Shown piece after piece: positions 19,727 to 27,514 of a stretch of DNA of 64,000 nt. The DNA comes from Modestobacter sp. VKM Ac-2982. GTDB taxonomy: Bacteria > Actinomycetota > Actinomycetes > Mycobacteriales > Geodermatophilaceae. The notes below the pieces were generated by a model that saw only the letters and a list, made by a program, of their open reading frames with translations, had not been told where the DNA came from and did not search any database. Where the stretch lies: positions 512,969 through 576,968 of the forward strand of contig NZ_JAPVBL010000002.1 in the NCBI RefSeq assembly GCF_026967935.1. Reading direction: 5' to 3'. Positions within the stretch are counted from its first letter, which is position 1; the number at the start of each line of letters is the position of its first letter. A program made the position numbers and the translations under genes.

Positions 19727-20344
19727 GTGACCACGTGGATTAGGCGTTCTTTCGACGCACCGGGGCTCACGCAGTACCCCACCGGCCGGCATCTGGAGGC
19801 GGTCCAGAGCCAATTCAGTGGTTCTGTCGTCCTGTGCCTGGACGTCAGCGGCTCGATGAGCGGTTCTCCGCTGAGCCAGGCGGTGCAGGGCTGTCGCCGC
19901 TTCGTCGACGAGGCGCTGCAGGCCCTCTACGAGGTGGCCGTGCTCTTTTGGGACCACGGTGTCGTCGGGTACACGCTGCTGACCCGGGACCAGGGCAGGC
20001 TGCACGCTTTCCTCGACCGTGCGTCCATACACGGCGGCACCAACGTCGTACCGGCCCTGCACGAGGCCCATGCCCTGCTGACGGGCCAGAAGGGTGATCG
20101 AGTGGTCGCAATCTTCGGTGACGGCGATCTGGGGGATGCGGCCGGAGCGCGCCGCAAGTCCGATGCGATGCGGGCGGACAACATCCGCATCATCACCTGC
20201 GGGCTAGGGCTGGCGAGTGCGGAAAGCCTGGATGTCATCTCCACCGAGACCACCGCTGCCGGGCCGCGGGTGGCGGACGTGAACGACATCGCCGACTCCA
20301 TCGCCGGCATGGCCGGCGGCCTGCGTCGGACGGGACGCCGCTGA
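19727..20344 (+). CDS. VWA-domain protein with complete MIDAS
   Basis: GTG 19727 begins eight bases after the Hsp70 stop. The whole 205-residue protein is a von Willebrand A fold. Metal-site residues are D39, S41, S43 in LCLDVSGSMSG and T105 in HGGTNVVP; FGDGDLGD supplies the third loop. There is no signal peptide or membrane segment. VWA proteins bind partners through the metal site and often pair with ATPases. It is a tandem paralogue of the next gene, sharing an APGLTQYPTGRHL segment before the domain. Confidence 0.88.
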   Translation: MTTWIRRSFDAPGLTQYPTGRHLEAVQSQFSGSVVLCLDVSGSMSGSPLSQAVQGCRRFVDEALQALYEVAVLFWDHGVVGYTLLTRDQGRLHAFLDRASIHGGTNVVPALHEAHALLTGQKGDRVVAIFGDGDLGDAAGARRKSDAMRADNIRIITCGLGLASAESLDVISTETTAAGPRVADVNDIADSIAGMAGGLRRTGRR

Positions 20345-20345
20345 C

Positions 20346-20963
20346 GTGGCCGGCTGGCTGCGGAGGACGTACGACGCTCCTGGGCTCACGCAGTATCCGA
20401 CGGGCCGGCACCTGGCGGCCGTTCAGGCGCGGTTGGGCGGCGCGGTGGTGGTCTGTCTGGACGTGAGCGGCTCGATGTACGGGTACCCGCTGTCCCAGGC
20501 GGTCCTGGGCTGCGAGCGGTTCGTCGACGAGGCGCTCGAGGGGCACTATGCGGTGGCGATGCTGTTTTGGCACCACGCGGTCGCCGGCAGCACCGGCCTG
20601 ACCAGGGACCGCGGCGAGCTGGTCCGCTTTCTCCGGACGGCGACGGCGGGTGGGGGCAACAACATCGTGCCGACCCTCGACCGCTCCCGGGCCCTGTTGC
20701 AGGACCTCGCGGGGGACCGGGTGATCGCGATCTTCGGTGACGGCGATCTCGGCGATCCCGGTGCCGCGACGGCGCGAGCCGCACAGCTGCAGGCGGAGAA
20801 CATCCGGATCATCACCTGCGGTCTCGGGCAGGCGAGCGCGGAGAGCCTCGACGTCATCTCGACCGAGTCGGGCGGCGCGGGGCCGCGGGTGGCCGCCGTC
20901 GACGACATCGCCGACTCGATCGCCGGCATGTCTAGCGGGCTCCGTCGGCGCGGGCGGAGCTGA
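20346..20963 (+). CDS. VWA-domain protein, tandem paralogue with altered MIDAS
   Basis: GTG 20346 follows the previous stop by one base. It has the same length (205 residues) and the same layout as its neighbour, including D39, S41, S43 in CLDVSGSMYG. The third metal ligand Thr is replaced by Asn (GGGNNIVP, N105), so metal binding may be weaker or altered. The pair is a local duplication that has diverged. It is the last intact gene of the long cluster. Confidence 0.88.
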   Translation: MAGWLRRTYDAPGLTQYPTGRHLAAVQARLGGAVVVCLDVSGSMYGYPLSQAVLGCERFVDEALEGHYAVAMLFWHHAVAGSTGLTRDRGELVRFLRTATAGGGNNIVPTLDRSRALLQDLAGDRVIAIFGDGDLGDPGAATARAAQLQAENIRIITCGLGQASAESLDVISTESGGAGPRVAAVDDIADSIAGMSSGLRRRGRS

Positions 20964-21049
20964 CATCGTCGGTCCCAGGCGACTCCTCCGCGGACGCGGG
21001 CCCGCAAATTGAGCCCTGGTAGTTCTCCCCGTCGGGGGACGCTAACTCA

Positions 21050-21541
21050 GTGCTGGCGCATTTCTCATGGGCCAGAGGTCGTGGTGACGTGCCGCTGGGG
21101 CGAGCCGCGGTGTACGTGGCGAGCTCACACTCCGAGTCGGAACAGGTCGGGGAGGCGCTGCGCTTCGCGGCTTCGGCGGTCGGCGCCGGCGTCGCGATGG
21201 TCACCGGTGCTCTACTCGGAGCCCTACACGGGGTCGATGTGCTGCCGGTGGAGGTGGTCAGTCGTCTGGAGCTGGCGTGGGCCACCGACACGCTGGCCCG
21301 AGACCTGGTCGCCGAGCTCTCGGGGGCGCCCGGTGGGCGCGAGACGCTGACGGAGATGTGTCGCAGGGGGGCAACCGGTACCTTTGCTGCAATCTGGCCT
21401 GGTCCTGGCGGTGACCGGTTGCACCGCCTCCAGTTCAGCGGATCCCTTGACATTGACTGGATGACCAAGACGCGTCCGAGCTCCACGCCAGCCGGTCGTT
21501 CGATGCAGTCCTTCAGACATCCAGCGGACGTGCCGACGTGA
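21050..21541 (+). pseudogene. Truncated ADP-ribosylglycohydrolase C-terminal remnant
   Basis: Residues from about 10 to 95 of this frame (ARGRGDVPLG, then GALLGALHGVDVLP and the LELAWATDTLARDLV segment) match the end of ADP-ribosylglycohydrolases, where the GALLGALHG helix and a Leu-rich tail close the fold. The N-terminal two thirds, including the first metal-binding residues, are missing, and the frame after about residue 100 is unrelated. No good start is seen upstream. It is therefore a broken gene next to the boundary between the VWA cluster and the integrative element. Confidence 0.65.
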
Positions 21542-21550
21542 GAAGCAGAA

Positions 21551-21583
21551 GAACCCCCGCCAGCCTGAAGGCTGTGGGGGTTC
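21551..21583 (+). terminator. Strong hairpin after the cluster
   Basis: GAACCCCC at 21551 pairs with GGGGGTTC ending at 21583, with an inner stem CAGCC/GGCTG closed by a TGAA loop. It starts 10 bases after the stop of the truncated glycohydrolase. There is no run of T after the stem, which is common for actinobacterial terminators. A second short hairpin (GGGGTC 21598-21603 with GACCCC 21609-21614) follows and overlaps the attachment-like repeat. Confidence 0.6.
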
Positions 21584-21589
21584 AACTCG

Positions 21590-21601
21590 GTGTCCGAGGG
21601 G
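21590..21601. repeat. Left copy of 12-bp direct repeat, possible attachment site
   Basis: GTGTCCGAGGGG occurs here and again at 27384-27395, enclosing an integrase, a replication-type gene and small cargo genes. In the right copy it continues into GGGACTTGAAC, the reverse complement of a tRNA T-arm and acceptor end (I think tRNA-Leu). The left copy lacks that continuation, so the match is short and the call is tentative. Confidence 0.4.
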
Positions 21602-21672
21602 TCTTTTGGACCCCACCGGGATGGCTTGACGTGTCCAAGCGCTACGGGAGCACCTTACGACGGCTCGGTCCG

Positions 21673-22221
21673 TCAGCGGACCTGGGTCACCTGATCAGGT
21701 GGACGTCGCAGAAAGCGCCGGGGGCTGTTGCCCTGACGTGCCAGCACCGTCCCCGTGTCGGACAGCCGCCAGGTCGACGCCACGACCCGGTCGTCGCGTA
21801 ACCACTCCTCACGGACGACGGGACGGCGAAGCTGCCGCAGGAGCCACTCCGCCGCCCAAGTGGCGTGCTGCTCCGGGCTGGCGTCCACCCCGATGACGGT
21901 GAGGCACTCCGGGTCGTTGCCGTCGTGGTCGTCGAGAGGGTGGTCGTCACCCCAGACGCCCTGCAGGACGTACCCGCTGGAACGTCCCGCCCAAGGTCCG
22001 CCGGTCCAGAAGCCGACCTGCAGAGGCCGACGAAGTTCGGACAGTCCAGGCACGTCGATGTCGACGTAGAGGGGAAGGCCGATGTCGGCCGCCCATGTGT
22101 CGCCCGGTGAGAGCCCATCGACGGTCCAGCCGCCGGCTTCCTGACGCAGCCGGGCCAGGAACGCGGTCTCAGCCTCGTTACGCCCCGGTTCTCCGCCGAA
22201 CCACTGCGTCCCGCTGGTCAC
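21673..22221 (-). CDS. Hypothetical protein, element cargo
   Basis: GTG at 22221 begins VTSGTQWFGGEPGRNEAETA and overlaps the stop of the upstream gene by GTGA, so I prefer it over the longer upstream frame, which is Arg-rich. The product has 182 residues, is Trp-rich (GGWTVDGLSP, GFWTGGPWAGR) and acidic in the middle, and ends in a basic tail. No signal peptide, membrane segment or known motif is seen. It is translationally coupled to the next gene upstream on the minus strand. Confidence 0.7.
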   Translation of the reverse strand: MTSGTQWFGGEPGRNEAETAFLARLRQEAGGWTVDGLSPGDTWAADIGLPLYVDIDVPGLSELRRPLQVGFWTGGPWAGRSSGYVLQGVWGDDHPLDDHDGNDPECLTVIGVDASPEQHATWAAEWLLRQLRRPVVREEWLRDDRVVASTWRLSDTGTVLARQGNSPRRFLRRPPDQVTQVR

Positions 22222-22709
22222 GCTAGCTCTCCAGCTTGCGGAGGCCCCTGACCGCCGACTGCCTCGTCGAGCGCCCGGCGGTACTGGCCCTCGTCGAATA
22301 CGAAGGGACCGAACTCGGTGTAGTCCCGGCGCGGGCGGTGCGGCTGCTCGAAGCGATCCCAGACGACCCGGCCTGCAGCGCGGCGAATGCGGGCCCGCAG
22401 GGGCCAGCACCCCGGGAAGCCGCAGTCGCACTCCAGGAGCGAGACGGACCGAGCAGGCCACGGCCGCTCTCGTCCCAGGAACCGCTGTGCGTCACCCAGG
22501 TCGGCAAGGACGGCACGGTCGTATCCGCCCACGACGTCGAACGACCGGGCGCCCTCGTAGGCGGTCACCAGCTCGGTCAGCGGGACGTCGTCCACGTACG
22601 GCATGACCTCCCAGGCCCCGTCGTGGAAAGCAACTGCGAAGCGCACGGACGCTTCGCTCGCTCCACTGAGGTCCGCCACGCAGGCAGGGTAATCGGGGCT
22701 AAGGCGCAA
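22218..22709 (-). CDS. Hypothetical protein, element cargo
   Basis: The 163-residue product has an N-terminal beta-rich half (ASVRFAVAFHDGAWEVMPYV) and a Cys motif (LECDCGFPGCWPLRARI) that might hold a metal. The C-terminal part is basic then helical. Family not recognised. Its start overlaps the end of the gene at 22699-23469 and its stop overlaps the start of the next gene, so the three minus-strand genes form one operon. Confidence 0.7.
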   Translation of the reverse strand: MRLSPDYPACVADLSGASEASVRFAVAFHDGAWEVMPYVDDVPLTELVTAYEGARSFDVVGGYDRAVLADLGDAQRFLGRERPWPARSVSLLECDCGFPGCWPLRARIRRAAGRVVWDRFEQPHRPRRDYTEFGPFVFDEGQYRRALDEAVGGQGPPQAGELA

Positions 22710-23469
22710 GCTGCTGCAAGACGCGAACGACCAGAACGGTGGCCTGGGCGGCTGCGTAGGCGTCGACCCGGTCGATGTCCCCGTGCGTCACCTTCTGAGC
22801 CAGGTCCCACGCCACGGGGACGAACGCCCGTAGCTCTCGGTGCGTCCGCCCGGGCGCACGGGCAGCCAAGAATTGGTCAAGCCACGCCTTCGCGTCGGCG
22901 GCCTTCGGCGCCTCCGTGCCCTCGGGCACCAGGTCCGGGTCGGCGAGCAGCTTCGCGGCGTCGATGAGGACCTCACGGCATCGTCGCCCGACGTCCTGCA
23001 GGTCGTCCCGGCTCTGGGCCCCGGCCAGTTCGGCCACGATGCCCGTCACCCGCTGGTCGAGCTCCGCCCAGCTGGGCAAGCCTTCAGCACCCGGGTCCGA
23101 GACCTGCGCGCCGGTCAGCAGCGCCTCCAGGGCTTCACGAGCTGAGTGGGACAGCTCCGCCACTCGCTGCCGCCGGCTCTGGTACGTCCCCAGGCCCTGC
23201 GCCTGCCAGTAGCCCCGCCACGCCCACAAGTCTTCGAAGGGGAAGGGAACCGGCACACCCCGGTTGCGCAGAGCGCTGTCGAGCAGCCGACGGCGGCGCG
23301 TGTACCGGGCGTTGACGTCGTCGATACGCGACCCGCCTGTTGCGACATCGACCAGCAACGCGACCTGGGCGTCGAGCAGGTCCAGCAGACCCCCCAGAGT
23401 CGACGTGTCGGGGTCCGACTCAGGCTCGTGCCCTGGCGGGAAGAGGTCCCAGCTGCTCACAGGGGGCAT
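22699..23469 (-). CDS. Hypothetical mainly helical protein
   Basis: The frame is open to 23538, but that start would overlap the divergent gene at 23531, so the ATG at 23469 (MPPVSSWDLFPP) is preferred, giving 256 residues. The sequence is largely helical (LLDLLDAQVALLVDVATGG, LSHSAREALEALL) with a C-terminal region (RCREVLIDAAKLL to the end) that resembles abortive-infection/HEPN-like helical bundles. No catalytic RxxxxH motif is visible. It heads a three-gene minus-strand operon and could be element-borne defence cargo; this is inference. Confidence 0.7.
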   Translation of the reverse strand: MPPVSSWDLFPPGHEPESDPDTSTLGGLLDLLDAQVALLVDVATGGSRIDDVNARYTRRRRLLDSALRNRGVPVPFPFEDLWAWRGYWQAQGLGTYQSRRQRVAELSHSAREALEALLTGAQVSDPGAEGLPSWAELDQRVTGIVAELAGAQSRDDLQDVGRRCREVLIDAAKLLADPDLVPEGTEAPKAADAKAWLDQFLAARAPGRTHRELRAFVPVAWDLAQKVTHGDIDRVDAYAAAQATVLVVRVLQQLAP

Positions 23470-23530
23470 GGTGCCCCACGGCTGGCTGCGCCCCCTGACA
23501 CTTCGGCCGGAGACCGGACGGTCAAGCCCC

Positions 23531-24463
23531 ATGACCACGACACCGCCGTCCTTCAGCCCCTTCGCCTACAACCGAGCCATTCGGGATTCCGACCTACCGG
23601 CGCTCGCCCGACACGTCGCGATGACCCTGGTCACCTATGCCGGGAAGCGTGGCGAGGGCTATCCCAGCCAGCAGACGCTCGAGCGGGGCACAGGCTGGTC
23701 CCGGCGGAGCGTCAACCACGCACTGGCTGCCCTTGAGTTGGGGGGCTGGCTCACCCGGGTGGAGAAGGGGCACAAGGGCAAGGCGACCTCCTATGTGCTG
23801 CACGTCCCGGGCAGTCCGAGCCACAGCGCAGCGCAGGCGCTCAAGGCGGCTCGGCTCGCAGCGACGAAGTCCGCCGGGGAGGCACGAGCGGACGCCACAG
23901 GAGTCGCCGATGTGTGCACCTCGGGCCCCGATGGAGTGCAGGACGCGGCCGACAGGGCCGGCGCCACATGCACACCAACACCCCCAGGCAGAGGAACAGC
24001 ACATAGAACACCCACGGGAGGCGCACTGGCGCAGCCCGACGACGTCCCGGACGAGCTGTGGCAGGCCGCAGAACCGGTCCTGGCCCTGCTGCTGGCCAGC
24101 GTGACAGGGGCAGAGGCGGAGATGTTCGAGGCCACGTGGCCGCTGAAGAAGGCGCGGGACTTCTGCTGGCGCCTCACCGACCTTGCTGGGTGCAACCCCT
24201 TGAGCCGGCCACGCGAGGACGGCGTCCGGACGGCGGCTGACCTGGTTGCAGAGCTGACCGCCATCCCGCTCAACGGGGCGCTCGCTGGACCGAGGCTCTA
24301 CAAGCGTCTCCTGCGCCTGGACGAGGGCCGGGAGGCAGTGCCTCCAGCACATGACCCCCGGGCCCGGCCCAGAGAGGCCTACGTGCTGCCGAAGGGCGAA
24401 GTCGGCGACATCGTCGGCGAACTGGCCAAGACCCTCGGCATGAGCATGCGCAACGTCTCATGA
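23531..24463 (+). CDS. Winged-helix replication-type protein of the element
   Basis: ATG 23531 begins MTTTPPSFSPFAYNRAI; the frame upstream overlaps the divergent gene and looks random. Residues about 20-85 form a helix-turn-helix (YPSQQTLERGTGWSRRSVNH, then LAALELGGWLTR) of the HTH_36 type found in plasmid and integrative-element replication initiators. A flexible middle (100-165) and a helical C-terminus follow. The 310-residue protein lies upstream of a stretch of inverted repeats that could be its origin. It could instead be a transcription regulator. Confidence 0.65.
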   Translation: MTTTPPSFSPFAYNRAIRDSDLPALARHVAMTLVTYAGKRGEGYPSQQTLERGTGWSRRSVNHALAALELGGWLTRVEKGHKGKATSYVLHVPGSPSHSAAQALKAARLAATKSAGEARADATGVADVCTSGPDGVQDAADRAGATCTPTPPGRGTAHRTPTGGALAQPDDVPDELWQAAEPVLALLLASVTGAEAEMFEATWPLKKARDFCWRLTDLAGCNPLSRPREDGVRTAADLVAELTAIPLNGALAGPRLYKRLLRLDEGREAVPPAHDPRARPREAYVLPKGEVGDIVGELAKTLGMSMRNVS

Positions 24464-24515
24464 GGCCGCCGACAGGTACCGGGCGATTCGCGCAGGCGGG
24501 CGGACGGTCGATGGC

Positions 24516-24797
24516 ATGACACTGAACACCTGGACCACCCCGCCCGAGCCGTCGAGCGCCGACCCGGTCGACGATGAGCTGCGCCGACTGGCCGCCGCCG
24601 TCCGCACACTTCGAGACGTCGCCGGACCGACCACAGCACTGGAGGGCCTGAGGGTCACCGTCGTGTGGCTCGTGCAGGAAGCCGCCGCTTTGACGGCGTC
24701 GCAGCGCCGTCGTGCAGCCGCCTATCTCGCCGAAGGGCTGACGATCGCCGAAGCCCTGTCCGTCGCTGCCCTCGACATCCCGGAGGCCGACCAGTGA
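24516..24797 (+). CDS. Small helical hypothetical protein
   Basis: The 93-residue product begins at ATG 24516, 52 bases after the replication-type gene. It is acidic at the N-terminus and helical elsewhere (VVWLVQEAAALTASQRRRAA, AYLAEGLTIAEAL). Small helical proteins after the initiator gene are common in actinobacterial integrative elements. No family is recognised. Confidence 0.6.
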   Translation: MTLNTWTTPPEPSSADPVDDELRRLAAAVRTLRDVAGPTTALEGLRVTVVWLVQEAAALTASQRRRAAAYLAEGLTIAEALSVAALDIPEADQ

Positions 24798-25272
24798 CGC
24801 GCCCAGACGCAAGCACCGCCGCTGCGCGACGCCAGGGCCCGTTGCCCTGGACCCGCCCCTTGCCCGCTGACGCGGCCGCATCGGGGGCAGGCCCCCGACA
24901 CCCCCGGCGGCTCCCCGCTGCGCGTGGAGGTAGTCGGCCCCTCCTCGAAGAACATGCGACGGAGGGGCCGACTACCTCCACGCGGATTGTTCTGTGCCCC
25001 TCGCTGGCGCTCGGGACGGCACTGTCCGCAGTGGAGCCGCCTCGACCACCGGCACCGTCCCACCCCCACGACTGCGCTCCTGCTTCGCGACGGAGCCCAG
25101 CCGCCGGGGACCCCTGGCCCACCCCGGCGACCGACCAGGGGCATGCCCCTGGACCCCGGCGCCTCACTCGCCACCCGGCTCCCCCAACCGCCAGGAGCGG
25201 GCGGCTGGGGACCCCTACCGGTCGGCTCTCGCGGCGCTTGAGGGACGCCTGCGGCGTCCGGGAGGTGGCCCC
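24798..25272. other. Non-coding stretch rich in palindromes, candidate origin
   Basis: No gene is supported; the open frames are Pro/Arg-rich with no domain. The stretch holds a 7-bp hairpin (CGGGGGC AG GCCCCCG, 24882-24897), a perfect 24-bp inverted repeat (24921-24944 and 24961-24984, 16-base loop) and an 18-bp palindrome CCAGGGGCATGCCCCTGG (25135-25152). Such clusters next to an initiator-like gene are typical of replication or transfer origins. Confidence 0.5.
24921..24984. repeat. Perfect 24-bp inverted repeat
   Basis: Bases 24921-24944 (starting CGCGTGGAGGTAGTCGGC) are the exact reverse complement of 24961-24984, separated by 16 bases. The stem is far longer than needed for a terminator and has no T run. 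It could be a single-strand initiation site, an origin hairpin or a transfer nick region. Confidence 0.85.
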
Positions 25273-26214
25273 GTGACAGACGTCGCCCCTGACCTGGACG
25301 CCTTGGTCCAGGCGGCCCGTGTCGCCCATGCCCAGCGGCGCAGCATGGACGCCGCCGCCGCTGAGGTCCTCCGCCTCCTCGCCGAGGCGGACGGCGCCCT
25401 GCCGCTCGACGGGCTCCTGGCCGCAGGTGCTCCCCGGGACGTCGTCGCCTACCTCGTCGCCGAGGACCCGGCGGACAAGAGGCGGAAGCAGCGGGCCCGA
25501 CTCGGCTTCGTCGGCGGAGCACCCGTCGTGTGGCTCACCTCGACCGGCTGGCAGGCGACTGGCAGGGCCAGTGGTCGAGAGGTCGTCCCTTCCGCTGACA
25601 GCGTCGCCCACGCCACCGCACCGGCGGCCATCGGCCGATGGCTCCAGCAACGAGCGGCGACTCTGGGCGGCCACGGCATCACGGTTCGGGCTACCCAGGG
25701 AGCCGCCTGCCGGCGGTGGTCCGCAGAGGTGACCGCTCGGGCGTGGGCGGCGCTCCGCACCACCGGCGACGCCGACGGAGCCATCGGCAGCCTTACCGGC
25801 GGACTCCTCCCGGACGGCCTCATCATGGAGTCGTTCCCGCTCGGGAAGGCGGGAGCTGCGCTTCACGCTCGCCTCCGGGGCGGAACACCCGTTGATGACG
25901 ACGACCTCGCTGAGACCACCTACACGCTGGAGGTGGAGTCGTCCTCGAAGGGAAGCTCCCCCCTCCGCTCGAAGGTGGACCGTAACCAGGCTGCTTGCGA
26001 ACAGCTCCACGCCGCCCGAGCCGTCCTCTGGGTTGTCAACACGCGCGCCGTCGCAGACCGCCTGCGGGACCTCGGAGTTGACGACCCACGACGGCCCTCC
26101 CAGATCCTCGTGCCCGCACGGGACGTCGGGCTGGACGGAGAGGACCTCGGACCGGTCCGGCGGCCGTGGTGGGTGACGCGGGTGCCTCCGGACGAGGACC
26201 AGTCGGCGGCCTGA
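25273..26214 (+). CDS. Replication-relaxation-like element protein
   Basis: GTG 25273 begins VTDVAPDLDALVQAA. The 313-residue protein starts with a winged-helix-like region (LDGLLAAGAPRDVVAYLV) and a VVWLTSTGW motif, then an alpha/beta domain with PDGLI, YTLEVE, an SK...K pair and AVLWVV. That order recalls the replication-relaxation family (PF13814) of actinobacterial mobile elements and restriction-endonuclease-like folds. The assignment is tentative. It is followed convergently by the integrase. Confidence 0.5.
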   Translation: MTDVAPDLDALVQAARVAHAQRRSMDAAAAEVLRLLAEADGALPLDGLLAAGAPRDVVAYLVAEDPADKRRKQRARLGFVGGAPVVWLTSTGWQATGRASGREVVPSADSVAHATAPAAIGRWLQQRAATLGGHGITVRATQGAACRRWSAEVTARAWAALRTTGDADGAIGSLTGGLLPDGLIMESFPLGKAGAALHARLRGGTPVDDDDLAETTYTLEVESSSKGSSPLRSKVDRNQAACEQLHAARAVLWVVNTRAVADRLRDLGVDDPRRPSQILVPARDVGLDGEDLGPVRRPWWVTRVPPDEDQSAA

Positions 26215-26238
26215 GGACCTGGGTCCCGTGTCCAGCCG

Positions 26239-27132
26239 CTACGACACCGCGGCGAACGCCGTACCGGACGCTGCCGGAGCAGCAACAGAGCCCGCACAGG
26301 GGTGCGGCTCGCCCCAGAGGCGGGAAAAGGCGGCTGCCACCTCCGGCAGACCGACCTTCACGTACGACGCCGTCGCCCCACGCACCAGGCGATGGCCGGC
26401 GAAGGCCGCCGCTGTCGCATAGCCGGCGACCTGCTCGACACTCGTGATGGCGTAGTGCCGCATCCAGTGACTCGATACCCCGAGGTCCTCGGCCCACGGG
26501 ACCTGTCGTCGCACCCGAGCCCACACCCCGTCCATCTGTCGGCGAGTGAGGCCGTACAGCGGGCAATCGTCGGCCAGGAGGGCGAGTGTCATGGCTCTGC
26601 TGACCGGCTGCTCGCGTCGGGCGCTGTTCTTCTCGTCGAGCATGACGGTCTGTCGAGCGGGGCGGACATGCTCGGGGGCGAGGTTCAGGATGCCCTCGCG
26701 GCGACATCCGGTCTCCACGAGGAATCGCAGGATGACCGTGTCCTCGTCTCGCTCACACGACTCGAACAACTCCCGGACCTGGGCGTGCGACAGCGCGTGC
26801 CGGGTGACATCGGGCCGCTTGGGCTTCTCCACCTGGAGAGCGGGGTTGCGGGTGGCGTAGCCCTCGTCGATCGCCCAACGGAAGAGTGCTCGCGCCGCAG
26901 CGATCAGGTGTTCCTGGGCGTAGATGCCGTTCTGGTGGTTCCTTCTCCGTCCGCCCGCCTGCTGGTCACGAGCGATCTTGGACAGGATCCGGATGTGGCC
27001 CGGCGTGATGTCGTCCAGTTCCTTGTCGCCGTGGTACTTGAGCATGAGCTTCCAGTACGGCTCGTAGAGCCGGTCGGTCGCGGGGGAGTTGGTCATGGCG
27101 AAGCCGAAGAGGAAGTAGTCCTTGAGCTTCAC
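26239..27132 (-). CDS. Tyrosine recombinase (integrase)
   Basis: GTG at 27132 overlaps the stop of a small upstream gene. The 297-residue protein has an N-terminal SAM-like DNA-binding part (LKYHGDKELDDITPGHI) and a catalytic domain with the expected residues: Arg in ETGCRREGIL, His-x-x-Arg in SHWMRHYA, His in AFAGHRL and Tyr in TASYVKV. The shape is complete, so it should be active. It catalyses integration and excision of the element. It sits at the right end, about 250 bases from the right copy of the 12-bp repeat. Confidence 0.9.
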   Translation of the reverse strand: MKLKDYFLFGFAMTNSPATDRLYEPYWKLMLKYHGDKELDDITPGHIRILSKIARDQQAGGRRRNHQNGIYAQEHLIAAARALFRWAIDEGYATRNPALQVEKPKRPDVTRHALSHAQVRELFESCERDEDTVILRFLVETGCRREGILNLAPEHVRPARQTVMLDEKNSARREQPVSRAMTLALLADDCPLYGLTRRQMDGVWARVRRQVPWAEDLGVSSHWMRHYAITSVEQVAGYATAAAFAGHRLVRGATASYVKVGLPEVAAAFSRLWGEPHPCAGSVAAPAASGTAFAAVS

Positions 27133-27317
27133 GGGGCCACCACCGTGACGCGGACCCGCACGCCGGGCCGCAGGGGGAGTGCCTCGGTGAGGTGCCCGGA
27201 AGCGTCGACGACCGCCTCGAACACCTGACCTCGCATAGGAGGTAGGAAGAGGGGCTCGTACGACGCCACAGGGGTGGGCGGCTCAGATGCCGCCGGGACG
27301 GGGGCGGAGAACCTCAT
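27129..27317 (-). CDS. Small protein upstream of integrase
   Basis: ATG 27317 begins MRFSAPVPAASEPP; the longer frame runs into the repeat and is unlikely to be used. The 62-residue product has a beta-rich C-terminal half (GQVFEAVVDASGHL, VRVRVTVVAP). Its stop overlaps the integrase start (GTGA). It occupies the place of an excisionase but is not a clear helix-turn-helix, so I leave the function open. Confidence 0.55.
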   Translation of the reverse strand: MRFSAPVPAASEPPTPVASYEPLFLPPMRGQVFEAVVDASGHLTEALPLRPGVRVRVTVVAP

Positions 27318-27330
27318 GCGGTTTCCTTCG

Positions 27331-27371
27331 GTTCGTATCCAAGGTGTCTTTACGACCACTTGGACACGAAC
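27331..27371. promoter_or_regulatory. Inverted repeat upstream of the integrase operon
   Basis: GTTCGTATCCAAG (27331-27343) is the reverse complement of CTTGGACACGAAC (27359-27371) with one mismatch and a 15-base spacer. It lies 14 bases upstream of the small gene start, where an operator or integrase arm site would be expected. Confidence 0.5.
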
Positions 27372-27383
27372 CGACTTTTTCGA

Positions 27384-27395
27384 GTGTCCGAGGGG
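27384..27395. repeat. Right copy of 12-bp direct repeat, possible attachment site
   Basis: The same GTGTCCGAGGGG as at 21590. On the minus strand the local sequence reads GTTCAAGTCCCCCCTCGGAC, which looks like the T-loop and acceptor end of a tRNA, the usual integration target of tyrosine integrases. The rest of a tRNA (anticodon arm, D arm) is not present here. Confidence 0.45.
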
Positions 27396-27514
27396 GGACT
27401 TGAACACCTAGAAGTGGGAGCCGTCCCACCGGCGTCTCCCGCTGGGGGAGTGGAGCGCGGTGTGCGCGGCTTCGTGGTCATTGTCGGAACGTAGCGCGCC
27501 GGTCGGACAAGATC
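27392..27514. repeat. ~122-bp repeat, copy 1
   Basis: This block (from GGGGACTTGAACACC to TCGGACAAGATC) recurs in the same orientation at 36545-36668 and 40638-40758, with most positions conserved. It includes a small palindrome GTGGGAGCCGTCCCAC. On the minus strand each copy opens a frame starting M(T/S)TKPR (here from 27481) with about 28 similar residues, but the downstream parts differ. One edge resembles a tRNA T-arm. The repeats divide 27.4-40.8 kb into two gene cassettes. Confidence 0.8.

Noticed and set aside
24665-25276. Plus-strand frame across the palindrome region
   Set aside because: Low-complexity Pro/Arg translation; the stretch is better explained by palindromic non-coding DNA.
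27384-27480. Complete tRNA-Leu gene at the right end of the element
   Set aside because: Only the T-arm and acceptor-like end can be seen; no anticodon or D arm follows.
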